Virus record (IMG/VR): IMGVR_UViG_3300025168_009799
Location: 25,750-89,749 of that record
Reading direction: 5' to 3' (one strand)
Length of the DNA: 64,000 nt
DNA from: a virus
Positions 36,701 through 46,568 of the stretch are shown one piece after another (position 1 is the stretch's first letter; each line of letters begins with the position of its first letter). The notes under the pieces are model-generated. The model worked only from the letters and a program-made list of their open reading frames with translations, searched no databases and had not been told where the DNA came from. The position numbers and the translations under genes are program-made.

Positions 36701-39700
36701 GAATCTTTATTTGATACTTATCATTATACTAACCCTAGTGATAAAAAAGCTAAAGATGGTAAAGCATTTAAATTTACGCAATTGCCTTTTGCACAAGACA
36801 TGCTAGAGCGTGGGGACTTAGACTTATCTCCAGGTATAAACTTAACACAAATTAATGTAGAAGATTTTGTTAACGGTGAACAGAGTATTAGAACTAATAA
36901 CTATATAGAAACTGAACAAGAAACTGTTAGCAGAGATAAAGTTATAGCATTGCTAGATAAAATATCAATGGAGTTTGGAAAAAACATAGATAGGTATACA
37001 GATCAATGGGTGTCTGATATGAAAAAGATGAAAGTCTGGGATAATAATATATGGGTAGATACTGATTTTCTAAAAAAGATACACGGAGGAAATGCAGCGA
37101 TCAATGACATAACAAAGAAATATCTAATTAAAAATTATATCGTTAATGATGTAATTAATAGATTAGAAATGAAAAAGATATTACGTATTACAGATGATTT
37201 CACAAACAATACGGAGATAGCAGCTAAGAGATTTGGACTTGGATCTACTCCAGGACTACAATTATTAATGAAAGGTCAAAATTTAGCGGACCCTTCTTGG
37301 GGAATGACTCCTACATTTAGTGAATTAATAATTGAAGATTTATATAATATACAAGCAGATAGTGGAAGACATGAAAGGTTTGCAGAATCTCTTAATACGT
37401 TAGGGGTACCTTTAAAGTTAATTAATCAATTTGCTTCTCAATATAGACCAGGACAATCTAATAAGACAGACGCTTCTGGATGGATGTCAGTACATGCTTG
37501 GCGTAACAGATTACAAGGCCAACCTAATGGATGGACTAATGCACATGAGAAAGCATATAACAATTATAAGCAGTCTGGCGTATGGGGATTTTATAAAAAT
37601 ATTTATAATTTTAAAGAAGGTAAAACAGAACAAATTCTAGTACGTCCTCCTGTATTACCTATTAAAGAGTATTATGAATCACATGAATTGTATCAAGGTA
37701 ATACTTTAGCAGTTAATAATACTAAGAACTCTTATTTACCTTTATTAAAAGAGACAACAGACATAGCTGGTCAAGGCCTAGAGCTTATTAGATTAAGATT
37801 AGAAGGGAAGGAATTAAACGCTGCGGATAAAGCGGCAGGGAAAACTCAATTTGCTACACATACTCCTATAGATGTAGCTAATACAGTAAGCGCTAAAAAA
37901 CTTGCTAGACTTAACGTTATAAAATTTCAAAATAATGATGGTACTTTTAATATATCAGGATTAGTTACTGCTAAACCTGTTGTTTTAAATTCTAATGGAA
38001 TAAAGATTCCACAAATTAAACCTTCTACAGCAACTAAGAAATTTACTATTTGGGGCACACAAGTGAAGAGAAATGCAATTGCTAATGTACAAGATGATAC
38101 TCAATATACTCTTCCTCAAGGTAATAAATTATCTGGAAGTATGGTAAAATCTTTATATCATAAAGCTGCTCAAGCGAATATGGATACTAGTATTGAGAAG
38201 TTAGAGAAAGCTTTTGGATTTTCAAGATTGAAAGGTTTAAAACTTGGAGACAACGGTTATGATAACGCCAAACTTCAGCATTTAAAATACATTAGAGATT
38301 TAATTCAAAGAGAAGTTATAGAAAGAGGGTTACCACAAAGTTATATAGATTCTTTAGAAATAGTTAAAGATACAAAACAAGGATGGAAGTTTCAAATACC
38401 TTTAGATTTTCCAGTGTACCAGAGAAGATTTCAAAATATATTATATTCATCTTTTAGAAAAACAGCTTTAAGACAAAAGATAAACGGCCTACAGGTTGTA
38501 CAGATGGCTGATGTAGGAGGAAGAGATACTCAAACTTTAACATCTACAGATCTTAAATTTATTGATATAAATAACGGAAAAATAACTAAAGCAGAGATTT
38601 TAATATCTGAAGATATAGCAGCTAGATTTGGATTAAAGAAAGGAGAGTCATTAGAGATGGCTGATCCTGAATTATTAGATATGATAGGATATAGAATTCC
38701 TAATCAAGGTAAAAACTCTATATTAGCTTTAACAGTAAAAGGTATACTACCGGGACATGAAGCAACAGTAGTTGTGCCAGGAGAGATTACCACTCAGATG
38801 GGATCTGACTTTGATATTGATGCTTTATTTTTAATGATTAAAAATGGACAACGTAATAGCCAAGAAGCAATTGATAGAGGTGAACCTGTTGTTAATAAAG
38901 TTAGCTATCCTTTAGAAGAGATGACAGGAAAAGCAGTAGCTAATAAAAGTTTAACTGCTTATTCTAAACCGCAATTAGATAATTTAATTATTGATTTAAC
39001 ACAAGCTATTGTTACAAACGTAAATCATTTACAAGAAACTATTACTCCATTAGATCCTGCTGAATTTAATATGGGAGATCCAAATTCTTTTATTAATAAA
39101 GTTATTAATATAATGGGTACTGCAGAACAGTTAGATAAGTTAAATCCTAAGAGTCAAATTGAGTTATTAATGCGTAATAAAAACGGGGCTACAGGTATTG
39201 GAGTATATGCAAATACTTTATCTGTACGAAATGTATTATCTGCTCTTGACTTACCAGTAGCTAAAAAATATCAAATTAAACTAATTATAGATAAGTTAGG
39301 AGAAAATTTAGATCGTCAAGGTAATCCAGAGGTAGTTCAAGAAGAAGTAATTTTAAACAATTTTAATGTTATAAAAGATGCTTATGGAGAAGAGACTGTT
39401 GATGTGCATGCCTCTAAACATGTATCATTAGCTGTGGATAATGCTAAAGATCCTAGAATGTATTATTTAAATGATAATCCTTTAACTTGGACTGCAACTT
39501 CTTACATGTTAAGTATGGGGATGACGGCTAGAGACGCAGCTGTATTAAGATTACAACCTATGGTATGGGAAGTGGTTCAAGAAACATTAAGAACAGGTGG
39601 GTCTGTATTTGACTTAAAAACTGCGGCTGTTGAGAAAGCTAAATCGTATGCTTTAAAAAACGGTATTGATATATTAAGTGCGACGGATGAAAAGATGATT

Positions 39701-42175
39701 GGATTTAGAGATTCTTTCTTTAATAATTTAGGGTCAAGAGTAGTGAAGTTTCAAGTTGAATTAGCAGCATCTCAAATAGGCTCTACTTTAGAAAATCAAA
39801 ATAATCCTAACAAAGCTTATGGGTATTTATTAGGCCAAATGGTAGCTATCAACAATCTTCTAGCTATGAACAATGCTGGTCGAGATTTACAGACGTTAGC
39901 TAGAATAGTAGTTCCAGACAGTAAAGCAGAATTAAGTACAGCTGAATCAGCTAATGAATTTTTTGATGCTAAATATTTTTTAGAACAAAATGATTTAGAC
40001 ACATTCTCTGTTAATGCTCCAGACTTTGTTGCATTATTAGATGGTTCTAAATATCAAATGGTAAAAGGTATGCACGATGTTCTTACATCAACCGTAAATA
40101 ATATGTCTACTTTATTCAGACAGGGTAGTCCGTTATTATCACCTATGAGAGTTGCATCTGCTAATATGGATTTTGGACGACAATTCTTTGATAAACAAGG
40201 ACAACAAGCATTATCAGCATTCTTGTTATATAATGCTATGACTTCTCCTGGTAGTCCTATTAGAAATCTCGTTACTGAAGAAAATATAGAACGTTTATTA
40301 GTATCTAAAGAAACAAATTTTGCGAAAACATTAGAAGAAACTAAACTAACTAATCAAGAAGTTGCTACTAATTTATTTTTTAGTAGATTATCTACATCAG
40401 AAAGAATTTCTAAATTAGATAAGCAAATATTTTTATTGGATTTTAATCAAAATTTTATAGAAGGTAAAATTTCTAAAGACGCTGTAATTCAGGCTTTAGA
40501 GTCTGCATTAAACAGTGTAAATCCTAGTATTAGAGCTCTTGCTAAAGATGCTATTACTGTACAATTATTATCTAGTGGAATGGATAGTATAGGATTTAAT
40601 AATTTTATTGAATTTGTTCCTCCATCTTTTTGGACAGGATTAAAGTTTACTGAGAATTATGGTACTCAACAACAAGTAGAAACAGATGTAGAATCTTTTA
40701 TTGCGTCTAGATTACAAGAGCTTACAACTAGTGGGCTATCAGCGATACCTTCAGGAGGTATGGATAATTTTGTTAGGATTTATGGGCCTAGAGTTAAGAG
40801 TTTACTTAAACATATACCTTTAAAAACATTACCTAAGAAAAAAGGAATACGAGCTGGTATGCAACCGTCATATGAAATTGGAGTATTAGATGATGCTGCA
40901 GGTAGAGTTGTTTTTAACAAGATTCCAATTACATATTTTAAAACCACAAATAAGAGTGGGGAATTAGAAATGTATAAATTCAATATGGGTAAATCTAATG
41001 AAACTGTGTTGTTTTATGAGAAGCTTAATATGACTGATGATTTTAAATTTTTATACTTACATAATGTTTTAGACTCTAATGGAAGGCAAGTAGAGGAATC
41101 TGTATTACCTGATAGAAGCGCTCCAGGCCCTATGAGCCCGTTTACTCAAGCTAGTCCAGAGCAGTTACAAGCACAGTACGATCAAATGACTGAGAGTACG
41201 TTAAACCAATACGATAGACAAGCTCAGTCTTTTATGAATATGTTAACTAATGAGTCTGATTCAATTGATAGTACACCTATTATTGGAAAATCAGTTTCAA
41301 AACCTCTCAAAAAAGGTCTACCAGGAGTTTTTAATGAAGAACTACAACAAATAGGAACAGAAGACCAATACTCTGAGTATTTAGATACTGTATTTCCTAA
41401 TAGTAAAGTAAAAGAGATTGTTTATAGAGGAGTAGCAAAAACTAGACAACAAAAAGCCGCTGCTAATTTAGGTAAAGGTGTTTATTTTGCAATGGAAAAA
41501 GAGAAAGCTGAAAGATACGGAGACGTTACTGCTTCAATTGTTAATGTTCAAGATCCTTTAATAGTTAATATAACTAAGAATGATAACAGGGGGTTTGATC
41601 CAGGAAATGTAAGTGTTAAGAAAGCAACAACTAATGCTGAAAACCCAAGCGGTAAAGACGCAATGGTAAATTATGAATACTTAGCTAAAAATGATTATCA
41701 AGAGTATAATCAATATACTGGTTATTATGTAGGACCTTTAAATGTAGATGGGTCGCCTGCACAAAATGAATTTAAACAGACTCCTTATGCTACAGAATTA
41801 GCTGTTCAGTCAGACGCTCAAGTACTTGAATTAGGATCTAAAAAAGATATAGAAGGATTTAAGAAGTTTGTATCTAAACCAACATCTACTGTTACTGTTG
41901 GATCTGAACAAGCGCCTCCAAGTAATGCTATTCCTAAAGGAGCTATAAACTTTGGAGAGAGTGTATTTGGTAAAACAGATGAGAATTTAGATTTATTACC
42001 TAAAGAAGATTTAATAGAGATTCTTAAAGGATTAACAAATAATATGGCCGAAGTTAATAAAGAAGCTATCATGGCTGAGGCTGAAGGTATGAGTCAAAAA
42101 GATCTAGCTAAAATGGTCGAAGACATGAAAAAGGATGAAGATATTACTGAAGATGATTGTAATAGTCCACTATAA
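33785..42175 (+). CDS. Virion RNA polymerase polyprotein: HExxH zincin, DFDID RNA polymerase, ADP-ribosyltransferase-like domain
   Basis: 2796 aa. At residues 68-72 there is HEAFH, a zincin HExxH, followed by a helix with EEKMSNAF that could supply a third ligand. The central part holds the RNA polymerase catalytic loop TTQMGSDFDIDALFLM: the DxDxD triad is D1675, D1677, D1679, as in the crAss-like vRNAP of phage phi14:2. The C-terminal part (about residues 2540-2690) carries EIVYRGVAKT (R2548), GKGVYFAMEKEKAERYGD (Y2567), PLIVNI and ATELAVQ (E2671), which is the R/H-Y-E layout of ADP-ribosyltransferase domains of polyvalent proteins. The gene starts right after the previous stop. It is probably packaged and ejected, then transcribes early genes; the flanking domains could process it or modify host targets. 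Confidence 0.8.
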   Translation: MANCINSIDSLVERRVQMLSYIQNRFGKDVSVTINNYVKRVGNENVHGMFKNMAFTLSTLGEPGVEYHEAFHGFFTMYLTDGQRASLLKQAAQRYGEPSQVELDAVNGVRELALEEKMSNAFQEYSLTEDPKGIPAKIAKFFKDLWNLIKSMISDSIGINQAFSILESNNIPMKFKRNMHMFRGGKPAMYLKKRVDYTTQETKDTTLFIRSRFMNFWRSYQQQAKQDPFKVAINRQMDKVRTAFPAMTRSESLVKVLTSHTKNTFLRNAWSYTEKAEGKDAGTKIDLKQARELHGLRREGKTDEYMNKLSEYGIQERAAFGWSPNPGNRVRMDKTTTNFQHFIDIYENWGDTIQTAEITDDNGKKKEVKINTIDQGWWTGVEELLPDVGLKIRHREVTEGLEELPLDPTETDSPSPEGGERIYELSHYEQDSWKGMSKELRMYFEDILDYSSEIPNHLQVHRPHGGKHVYEVLKLALSNTTSFTQMKDVLKEKATLHGPNSIYGIMFSRVTGIGLEGRVENITMQLPATLVSDFHGLFRNTTKEFKSVKVNRSKRKDAQGMLPAPEVVVYNPDQNSIINNLVNNQYRKNIIDVTGVKTERALYNKAVTVEPGTKDQSIEYIPIRENLQDFQAHVKDLNSLTSMRGELNESELVEATRAFRKIVTYLGVDLPGISPQDQDTVLYDIVNQGVSIPNRFGKYTTYQGKNFFRYFLKGSKTKSKSNLLTVSAQIIDQKGEPKKPTFEPFSKGASRGLLMNLAAFQKALGINGEPNYVNEFGKSIYKINMPTAFDNTVNRIKSGKIFDADPNNIEYGNLDKDPLFVPVQKPVDGTSSWANYVSPLYMSMINNTDGLREKLSLENISAFTLDSNRGYSDFGQMSESDEYLLRLFLFQKGTHSDNLTNMMIDTQGDRGVSSTMGLPRVILEGEGTRSLDNSMYGSNGFKTLTDFSNAYIIQDIVKMQQADSHVELAEDGESLFDTYHYTNPSDKKAKDGKAFKFTQLPFAQDMLERGDLDLSPGINLTQINVEDFVNGEQSIRTNNYIETEQETVSRDKVIALLDKISMEFGKNIDRYTDQWVSDMKKMKVWDNNIWVDTDFLKKIHGGNAAINDITKKYLIKNYIVNDVINRLEMKKILRITDDFTNNTEIAAKRFGLGSTPGLQLLMKGQNLADPSWGMTPTFSELIIEDLYNIQADSGRHERFAESLNTLGVPLKLINQFASQYRPGQSNKTDASGWMSVHAWRNRLQGQPNGWTNAHEKAYNNYKQSGVWGFYKNIYNFKEGKTEQILVRPPVLPIKEYYESHELYQGNTLAVNNTKNSYLPLLKETTDIAGQGLELIRLRLEGKELNAADKAAGKTQFATHTPIDVANTVSAKKLARLNVIKFQNNDGTFNISGLVTAKPVVLNSNGIKIPQIKPSTATKKFTIWGTQVKRNAIANVQDDTQYTLPQGNKLSGSMVKSLYHKAAQANMDTSIEKLEKAFGFSRLKGLKLGDNGYDNAKLQHLKYIRDLIQREVIERGLPQSYIDSLEIVKDTKQGWKFQIPLDFPVYQRRFQNILYSSFRKTALRQKINGLQVVQMADVGGRDTQTLTSTDLKFIDINNGKITKAEILISEDIAARFGLKKGESLEMADPELLDMIGYRIPNQGKNSILALTVKGILPGHEATVVVPGEITTQMGSDFDIDALFLMIKNGQRNSQEAIDRGEPVVNKVSYPLEEMTGKAVANKSLTAYSKPQLDNLIIDLTQAIVTNVNHLQETITPLDPAEFNMGDPNSFINKVINIMGTAEQLDKLNPKSQIELLMRNKNGATGIGVYANTLSVRNVLSALDLPVAKKYQIKLIIDKLGENLDRQGNPEVVQEEVILNNFNVIKDAYGEETVDVHASKHVSLAVDNAKDPRMYYLNDNPLTWTATSYMLSMGMTARDAAVLRLQPMVWEVVQETLRTGGSVFDLKTAAVEKAKSYALKNGIDILSATDEKMIGFRDSFFNNLGSRVVKFQVELAASQIGSTLENQNNPNKAYGYLLGQMVAINNLLAMNNAGRDLQTLARIVVPDSKAELSTAESANEFFDAKYFLEQNDLDTFSVNAPDFVALLDGSKYQMVKGMHDVLTSTVNNMSTLFRQGSPLLSPMRVASANMDFGRQFFDKQGQQALSAFLLYNAMTSPGSPIRNLVTEENIERLLVSKETNFAKTLEETKLTNQEVATNLFFSRLSTSERISKLDKQIFLLDFNQNFIEGKISKDAVIQALESALNSVNPSIRALAKDAITVQLLSSGMDSIGFNNFIEFVPPSFWTGLKFTENYGTQQQVETDVESFIASRLQELTTSGLSAIPSGGMDNFVRIYGPRVKSLLKHIPLKTLPKKKGIRAGMQPSYEIGVLDDAAGRVVFNKIPITYFKTTNKSGELEMYKFNMGKSNETVLFYEKLNMTDDFKFLYLHNVLDSNGRQVEESVLPDRSAPGPMSPFTQASPEQLQAQYDQMTESTLNQYDRQAQSFMNMLTNESDSIDSTPIIGKSVSKPLKKGLPGVFNEELQQIGTEDQYSEYLDTVFPNSKVKEIVYRGVAKTRQQKAAANLGKGVYFAMEKEKAERYGDVTASIVNVQDPLIVNITKNDNRGFDPGNVSVKKATTNAENPSGKDAMVNYEYLAKNDYQEYNQYTGYYVGPLNVDGSPAQNEFKQTPYATELAVQSDAQVLELGSKKDIEGFKKFVSKPTSTVTVGSEQAPPSNAIPKGAINFGESVFGKTDENLDLLPKEDLIEILKGLTNNMAEVNKEAIMAEAEGMSQKDLAKMVEDMKKDEDITEDDCNSPL

Positions 42176-42187
42176 TTAATATATTTG
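42157..42187 (+). promoter_or_regulatory. Candidate Bacteroidota-type promoter for the 1458-aa zincin gene
   Basis: TTG at 42157-42159, a 20-base spacer, and TATATTTG at 42180-42187 match the Bacteroidota promoter pattern (TTTG near -33, TAnnTTTG near -7). The ATG lies only four bases past the -7 element, so the transcript would be nearly or fully leaderless. The spot is the end of the 2796-aa gene plus a 16-base gap, the most natural place for an internal promoter in this late block. Chance matches are likely in such AT-rich DNA, so this is moderate evidence. Confidence 0.45.
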
Positions 42188-42191
42188 CAAT

Positions 42192-45100
42192 ATGGCATGT
42201 AGAATAAATAGAGACGCAAGTGATAATATACTAGAGGTACTAACTTCTAGAGGAGTTCCTTCGCAATTATATGAAGATATAGTAAAAGATCTTACAGTTA
42301 ATCAGAATAAGAGGTTAGCTGCTTTGAAAGACCCGTTTGTAGCATCAAGATTATCTAAAGGTAATGTAAGGAATACAACAGCTGAAGAAGTAGCATTTGG
42401 TATTTATGCTAAAGTATCAACTTCTGAATTTCAAAATCAAGTACAAAAAAATTCATATAGAGATTTAAATAATGAGATTTCTGTTACAGATCCTTCAATT
42501 CAAAAGTTATATCAAGTTCCTACATCTAATACTGTAGAAGGTAACATGGATATACGAAACCAACAAACAGCAAATATTTTAAGTGCCTCATTTGCTAAAG
42601 CTGGTATTAAAACTCATATAAAGATTAATAATAATTTATCAGATGCTGCACGATTAATGCCACAAGCTGCTGATGGGACTTTTGTTATTCAGATTAATCC
42701 AAATAAACTTCCAGGTGATGCTGTTTTTCATGAATTTGGCCATATCTATATAGACTTATTAGGATTAGAACACCCTGTTATTAAACAAGCTGTAGAAGCT
42801 TTTAAATATTCTAGGTTATGGAAATTTATAGAAAGAGAGTATCCAGGGTTAACATATGAACAATTACAAAAAGAAGTTTTAGCAACAGCTATAGGATTTG
42901 AAGGTGAAAGAATAATCAAAACAGAAGAAAGCTCTACTGTATTAGAACGAGTTATTAGAAATATCTTAGATGCAATTGGAAAATTATTCTCTATTACATT
43001 TGTAGGTAAAAATTATAGAAATTCAGCTAGAATGTTAGCTCAAGAATTATATACAGGTAATGTTAGAACTGATATCAATTCAGTTAGTGCTGTAGATTAT
43101 ATACAACGACGAAAAGATTATAATGAATTAGATGCTTTAGTACAAAATACAGAAATTGCACTTAAAGAAAATATAAACTCATTACGTAGTAAAGGGTTCG
43201 AAGTTAAAGCAGAAATACTAGAAGATAACTTAAAGAAATTAAGAAAAGCTAAAACAAGAGCTAATACAATAAGACAATTAATTAAATATGCTCAGGTTGT
43301 ATCTTCTCAAACACAAAATATGATTAATTCTATTAATCAGTTAGAAGTGCTGCATGAGAATAATGATCCTACTATAAGTAAATACTCTAAAAATATTGCT
43401 AGTATTTATCAATATATACATTCTCATGACCATTTAGAACAAATACAAGACTTTTTAAATAAAGAAAATTTATCTCCAGAAGAAGCAAAATTACTAAGCA
43501 CTCATAATATTCCTCAAGTTGTACAAGATTTACGAGATGCTTCTAGTAAATTTAGAGAGATAGAAAGAAAGTATAATTATATAGCTCCTTATATCTTAGC
43601 AGACCAATTATTAGATTATCATAATCAGGACATTGACTCAGAGCTAGAGAAACATTTAGCTACAATGGCAAAGAATAAAGAGGATGGTAGATTTTTTACT
43701 ATACAATTAGATAAAAAAGATCCAGATTATGTTACTTTAAAACAACAAGAGACGGACGGTATATTAACTCCGGAAGCTTTTAATGAGAAAGTAATGCAAT
43801 TAAATATAGAGCAGTTAAAAAATAAATTTACTGTAGGTAGAACTCAATTAGTGGAGACTTTAAGAAAGAGTATACGTGATAAAAGTGGAATTTCTATGTG
43901 GTTAGATCCTTTTGTACACTCAACTGATGTTAGTTTTCAACTATTTGCTAAAAAAGTTAAACATGCTTTTGATAGAGCGGATGTAGTTAGTACTCATAGT
44001 AGAAACTTTTTAGGAAATGAATTGGGTAGATACTTAAAAGCAACTGGTCAAAGTTCTTTTAGACCTGAAAAATTAAATGCGCCTTTTGTTGAAGTTATAG
44101 ATATGTTACAATATAATCCTAATACTGGTGCATATGAATTAAGAAAACATAAAGCTTTTGTACAAGAGTATGATGTAAGTAAATTCTATGAAAAGAAAAA
44201 GAAATTTATTGATGAATTATATGAACGGTTAGAATATCCTAAGAACGGTACTGAACAAGACATAGCGAACTGGATGGATACACATACTAAGCAAGTTACT
44301 CAAGAACTTAAAAAATGGGATACTGAAAATACTGTACCTATTGAAGGCGCTGATCAAACTATTAAATCTAAATTAGCAGAATTAAATAAAGCTTATAAAC
44401 TTCGTAAAGAAGCTGAAAAAAGTAAAAGGTTAGATTTAGCGGCTGCAGCAGAGCATGAAGAAAAAAGAGTTAGAATGTGGTTAAATAAAAATACTAGATA
44501 TGCTGATGGTAAGTATACTGCTATTGGATTGTTAGCTAGGCCTACTGATAACTATAAAAATCCTAAATATAATAAGATACAAGCTGATTCTGCAAAGAAA
44601 AGATATTATAACGCTCTTCGAAAAGTACATGAGGCTTCTCAAGATAAAATTGGAGAGTTTAAATTAAGAAGAAAAAGAAATTCTTGGAATAACCATAGTT
44701 ATATTTTACCTTCTGTAAGAAAACAAAAAAGAGACATGCTGTTTGAAAACGGTATGCTTAAAGTAATAAAAGAAGCAAGTCAAAGTCTAAATGTACAAAA
44801 AGGGGATGATATTTATAATTCTAGTATTGTTCATACAGAGGATGAAACGAAAAAGATTCCTATTTATTATACAGAAGACATGGTACCTGAAGATGTGAGT
44901 GTTGACTTAGCTAATTCTTTACTAAGTTTTGATCATATGGCTAACTTGTTTCAAAGTAAATCTGAAATTCAAGATACAGTTCTTATGATGGAAGCTCAAA
45001 TTTCAAATAGAGATCAAGTATCTACTGCACCAGACGGACAGCCTTTAATGAAAAGGTTAGCTAAAACTTTAGGATATAATGTACATTCTACTAAGAAAGC

Positions 45101-46568
45101 AGCAAATAATAATAATTTAAAAGCTTTACGTAACTTCATTGATATGAATTTTTATGGAGAACAAAATGTAAAATCACAAGTTGTTGTTCCTCTATTAAAT
45201 AAACAAATAGAAATGAATAAGGTAAGTAGTACTCTTATTGCATATACCGCAATGAACGCTTTATCTTTTAACTTGCTACAAGCTACAAATCAAGTTGTTC
45301 TTGATGATCTTATGAATTATGGAGAAGCTATGGGTGGAAAATATTATAATAGAAAACAATACTTTGCAGCTAAGAAAGAATATACTAAATATGGTATGTC
45401 TATGAAAGATTTAGCAGCTGGACGAGCTGTTACTAAATTAGGAGCTGCAATTGAGATGTTTGATCCTCTACAAGGAGAAATGAGTAGTAAATTAACCGGG
45501 AGATCTTTAGGTAGTAAAAGTAAACGAATGATGACTTCAGATTTTACCACGTTCTTACAACACGGCGCTGAACATGAAGTTGCTGTAACAAGAATGATAG
45601 CTCGTTTAATGAATATAAAACCTAAGAACGATAAGGGTAAATATATTAATAGACAAGGTAAAGAAACTGATATAAAGTCTCAAGGTGCTAGTTTGTGGAA
45701 TATGATCCAACAAGGAGATGTTAGACAAGAAAATGGTAATTTAGTACTTAAGAATGGTATTACTATTACTGATATAGAAATTAATAATATTAAAAATCAA
45801 TTACATGGTTTAACTAAATTATTAAATGGTGTTTATAATCAATTTGATAAAGCTGAGCTTAAAAGGCATTGGTGGGGAAAACCTTTCTTATTATTTAGAA
45901 GTTGGATGATGCCTGGTGTACGTAAAAGATATGGCCGAGAAGCTGGTTTAGGTATGCATATTGATGAAGAGTTAGGTACGTTAGGTGAAGGGTCTTATGT
46001 ATCCTTTGTTAGAGCCTTAAGGAATATGGTAATGGAAGCTAAAACAGGAGACTATTCTGAAGCTATGAAGATATTAGCAGGTAAAAGTGATACTTTAACC
46101 GATATGGAAAAATTAAATGTTTCTAGAACATTAAATGAAGTAATATCTATTGGGGTAACAATGATCTTATTTGCAGGATTAATGTCTATGATAGATGATG
46201 ATGACGATGAAATAGGATATGGTATGAATTTTACATTATATCAAGCTAAAAGATTACAAACAGAATTAAGAGCTTTTGTTCCGCTTCCTATGCTTGGTAT
46301 GACAGAGTTTTTACGTTTATTAGAATCTCCTACAGCTACATATAGCTCACTTGATAAGTTTGATGGCCTTTTAAAAGAGCTATTAACGCTTGGAGGTGAT
46401 ATGTTAGATGGAGAGTTAGAGGAGGGTAGAAGGTATAAGAGAAAAACTAGCGGCTATGAGAAAGGTACTCTTAAACTTAAAAAGAAATTTTGGGATGTAG
46501 TACCTATTATAAGAGGTCTTGAAAAAACTAAGACTCCTGAAGACGCTCTTAAGTGGTTTCTTCTTTAA
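42192..46568 (+). CDS. Large polyvalent virion protein with HExxH zincin motif (1458 aa)
   Basis: 1458 aa. HEFGH at residues 180-184 (in GDAVFHEFGHIYIDLLG) is a zinc metalloprotease HExxH preceded by a beta strand and followed by helices, and nearby residues LQKEVLATAIGFEGE could contribute a third ligand. Most of the protein is long, basic, alpha-helical sequence. The C-terminal third contains one hydrophobic helix (VISIGVTMILFAGLMSMI, about residues 1316-1333) next to a run of Asp residues, and FVPLPMLGM-type segments typical of polyvalent phage proteins. It ends by overlapping the leftward gene by 20 bases. It is likely packaged cargo, possibly a protease maturing other cargo or cutting host proteins after ejection. 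Confidence 0.65.
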   Translation: MACRINRDASDNILEVLTSRGVPSQLYEDIVKDLTVNQNKRLAALKDPFVASRLSKGNVRNTTAEEVAFGIYAKVSTSEFQNQVQKNSYRDLNNEISVTDPSIQKLYQVPTSNTVEGNMDIRNQQTANILSASFAKAGIKTHIKINNNLSDAARLMPQAADGTFVIQINPNKLPGDAVFHEFGHIYIDLLGLEHPVIKQAVEAFKYSRLWKFIEREYPGLTYEQLQKEVLATAIGFEGERIIKTEESSTVLERVIRNILDAIGKLFSITFVGKNYRNSARMLAQELYTGNVRTDINSVSAVDYIQRRKDYNELDALVQNTEIALKENINSLRSKGFEVKAEILEDNLKKLRKAKTRANTIRQLIKYAQVVSSQTQNMINSINQLEVLHENNDPTISKYSKNIASIYQYIHSHDHLEQIQDFLNKENLSPEEAKLLSTHNIPQVVQDLRDASSKFREIERKYNYIAPYILADQLLDYHNQDIDSELEKHLATMAKNKEDGRFFTIQLDKKDPDYVTLKQQETDGILTPEAFNEKVMQLNIEQLKNKFTVGRTQLVETLRKSIRDKSGISMWLDPFVHSTDVSFQLFAKKVKHAFDRADVVSTHSRNFLGNELGRYLKATGQSSFRPEKLNAPFVEVIDMLQYNPNTGAYELRKHKAFVQEYDVSKFYEKKKKFIDELYERLEYPKNGTEQDIANWMDTHTKQVTQELKKWDTENTVPIEGADQTIKSKLAELNKAYKLRKEAEKSKRLDLAAAAEHEEKRVRMWLNKNTRYADGKYTAIGLLARPTDNYKNPKYNKIQADSAKKRYYNALRKVHEASQDKIGEFKLRRKRNSWNNHSYILPSVRKQKRDMLFENGMLKVIKEASQSLNVQKGDDIYNSSIVHTEDETKKIPIYYTEDMVPEDVSVDLANSLLSFDHMANLFQSKSEIQDTVLMMEAQISNRDQVSTAPDGQPLMKRLAKTLGYNVHSTKKAANNNNLKALRNFIDMNFYGEQNVKSQVVVPLLNKQIEMNKVSSTLIAYTAMNALSFNLLQATNQVVLDDLMNYGEAMGGKYYNRKQYFAAKKEYTKYGMSMKDLAAGRAVTKLGAAIEMFDPLQGEMSSKLTGRSLGSKSKRMMTSDFTTFLQHGAEHEVAVTRMIARLMNIKPKNDKGKYINRQGKETDIKSQGASLWNMIQQGDVRQENGNLVLKNGITITDIEINNIKNQLHGLTKLLNGVYNQFDKAELKRHWWGKPFLLFRSWMMPGVRKRYGREAGLGMHIDEELGTLGEGSYVSFVRALRNMVMEAKTGDYSEAMKILAGKSDTLTDMEKLNVSRTLNEVISIGVTMILFAGLMSMIDDDDDEIGYGMNFTLYQAKRLQTELRAFVPLPMLGMTEFLRLLESPTATYSSLDKFDGLLKELLTLGGDMLDGELEEGRRYKRKTSGYEKGTLKLKKKFWDVVPIIRGLEKTKTPEDALKWFLL

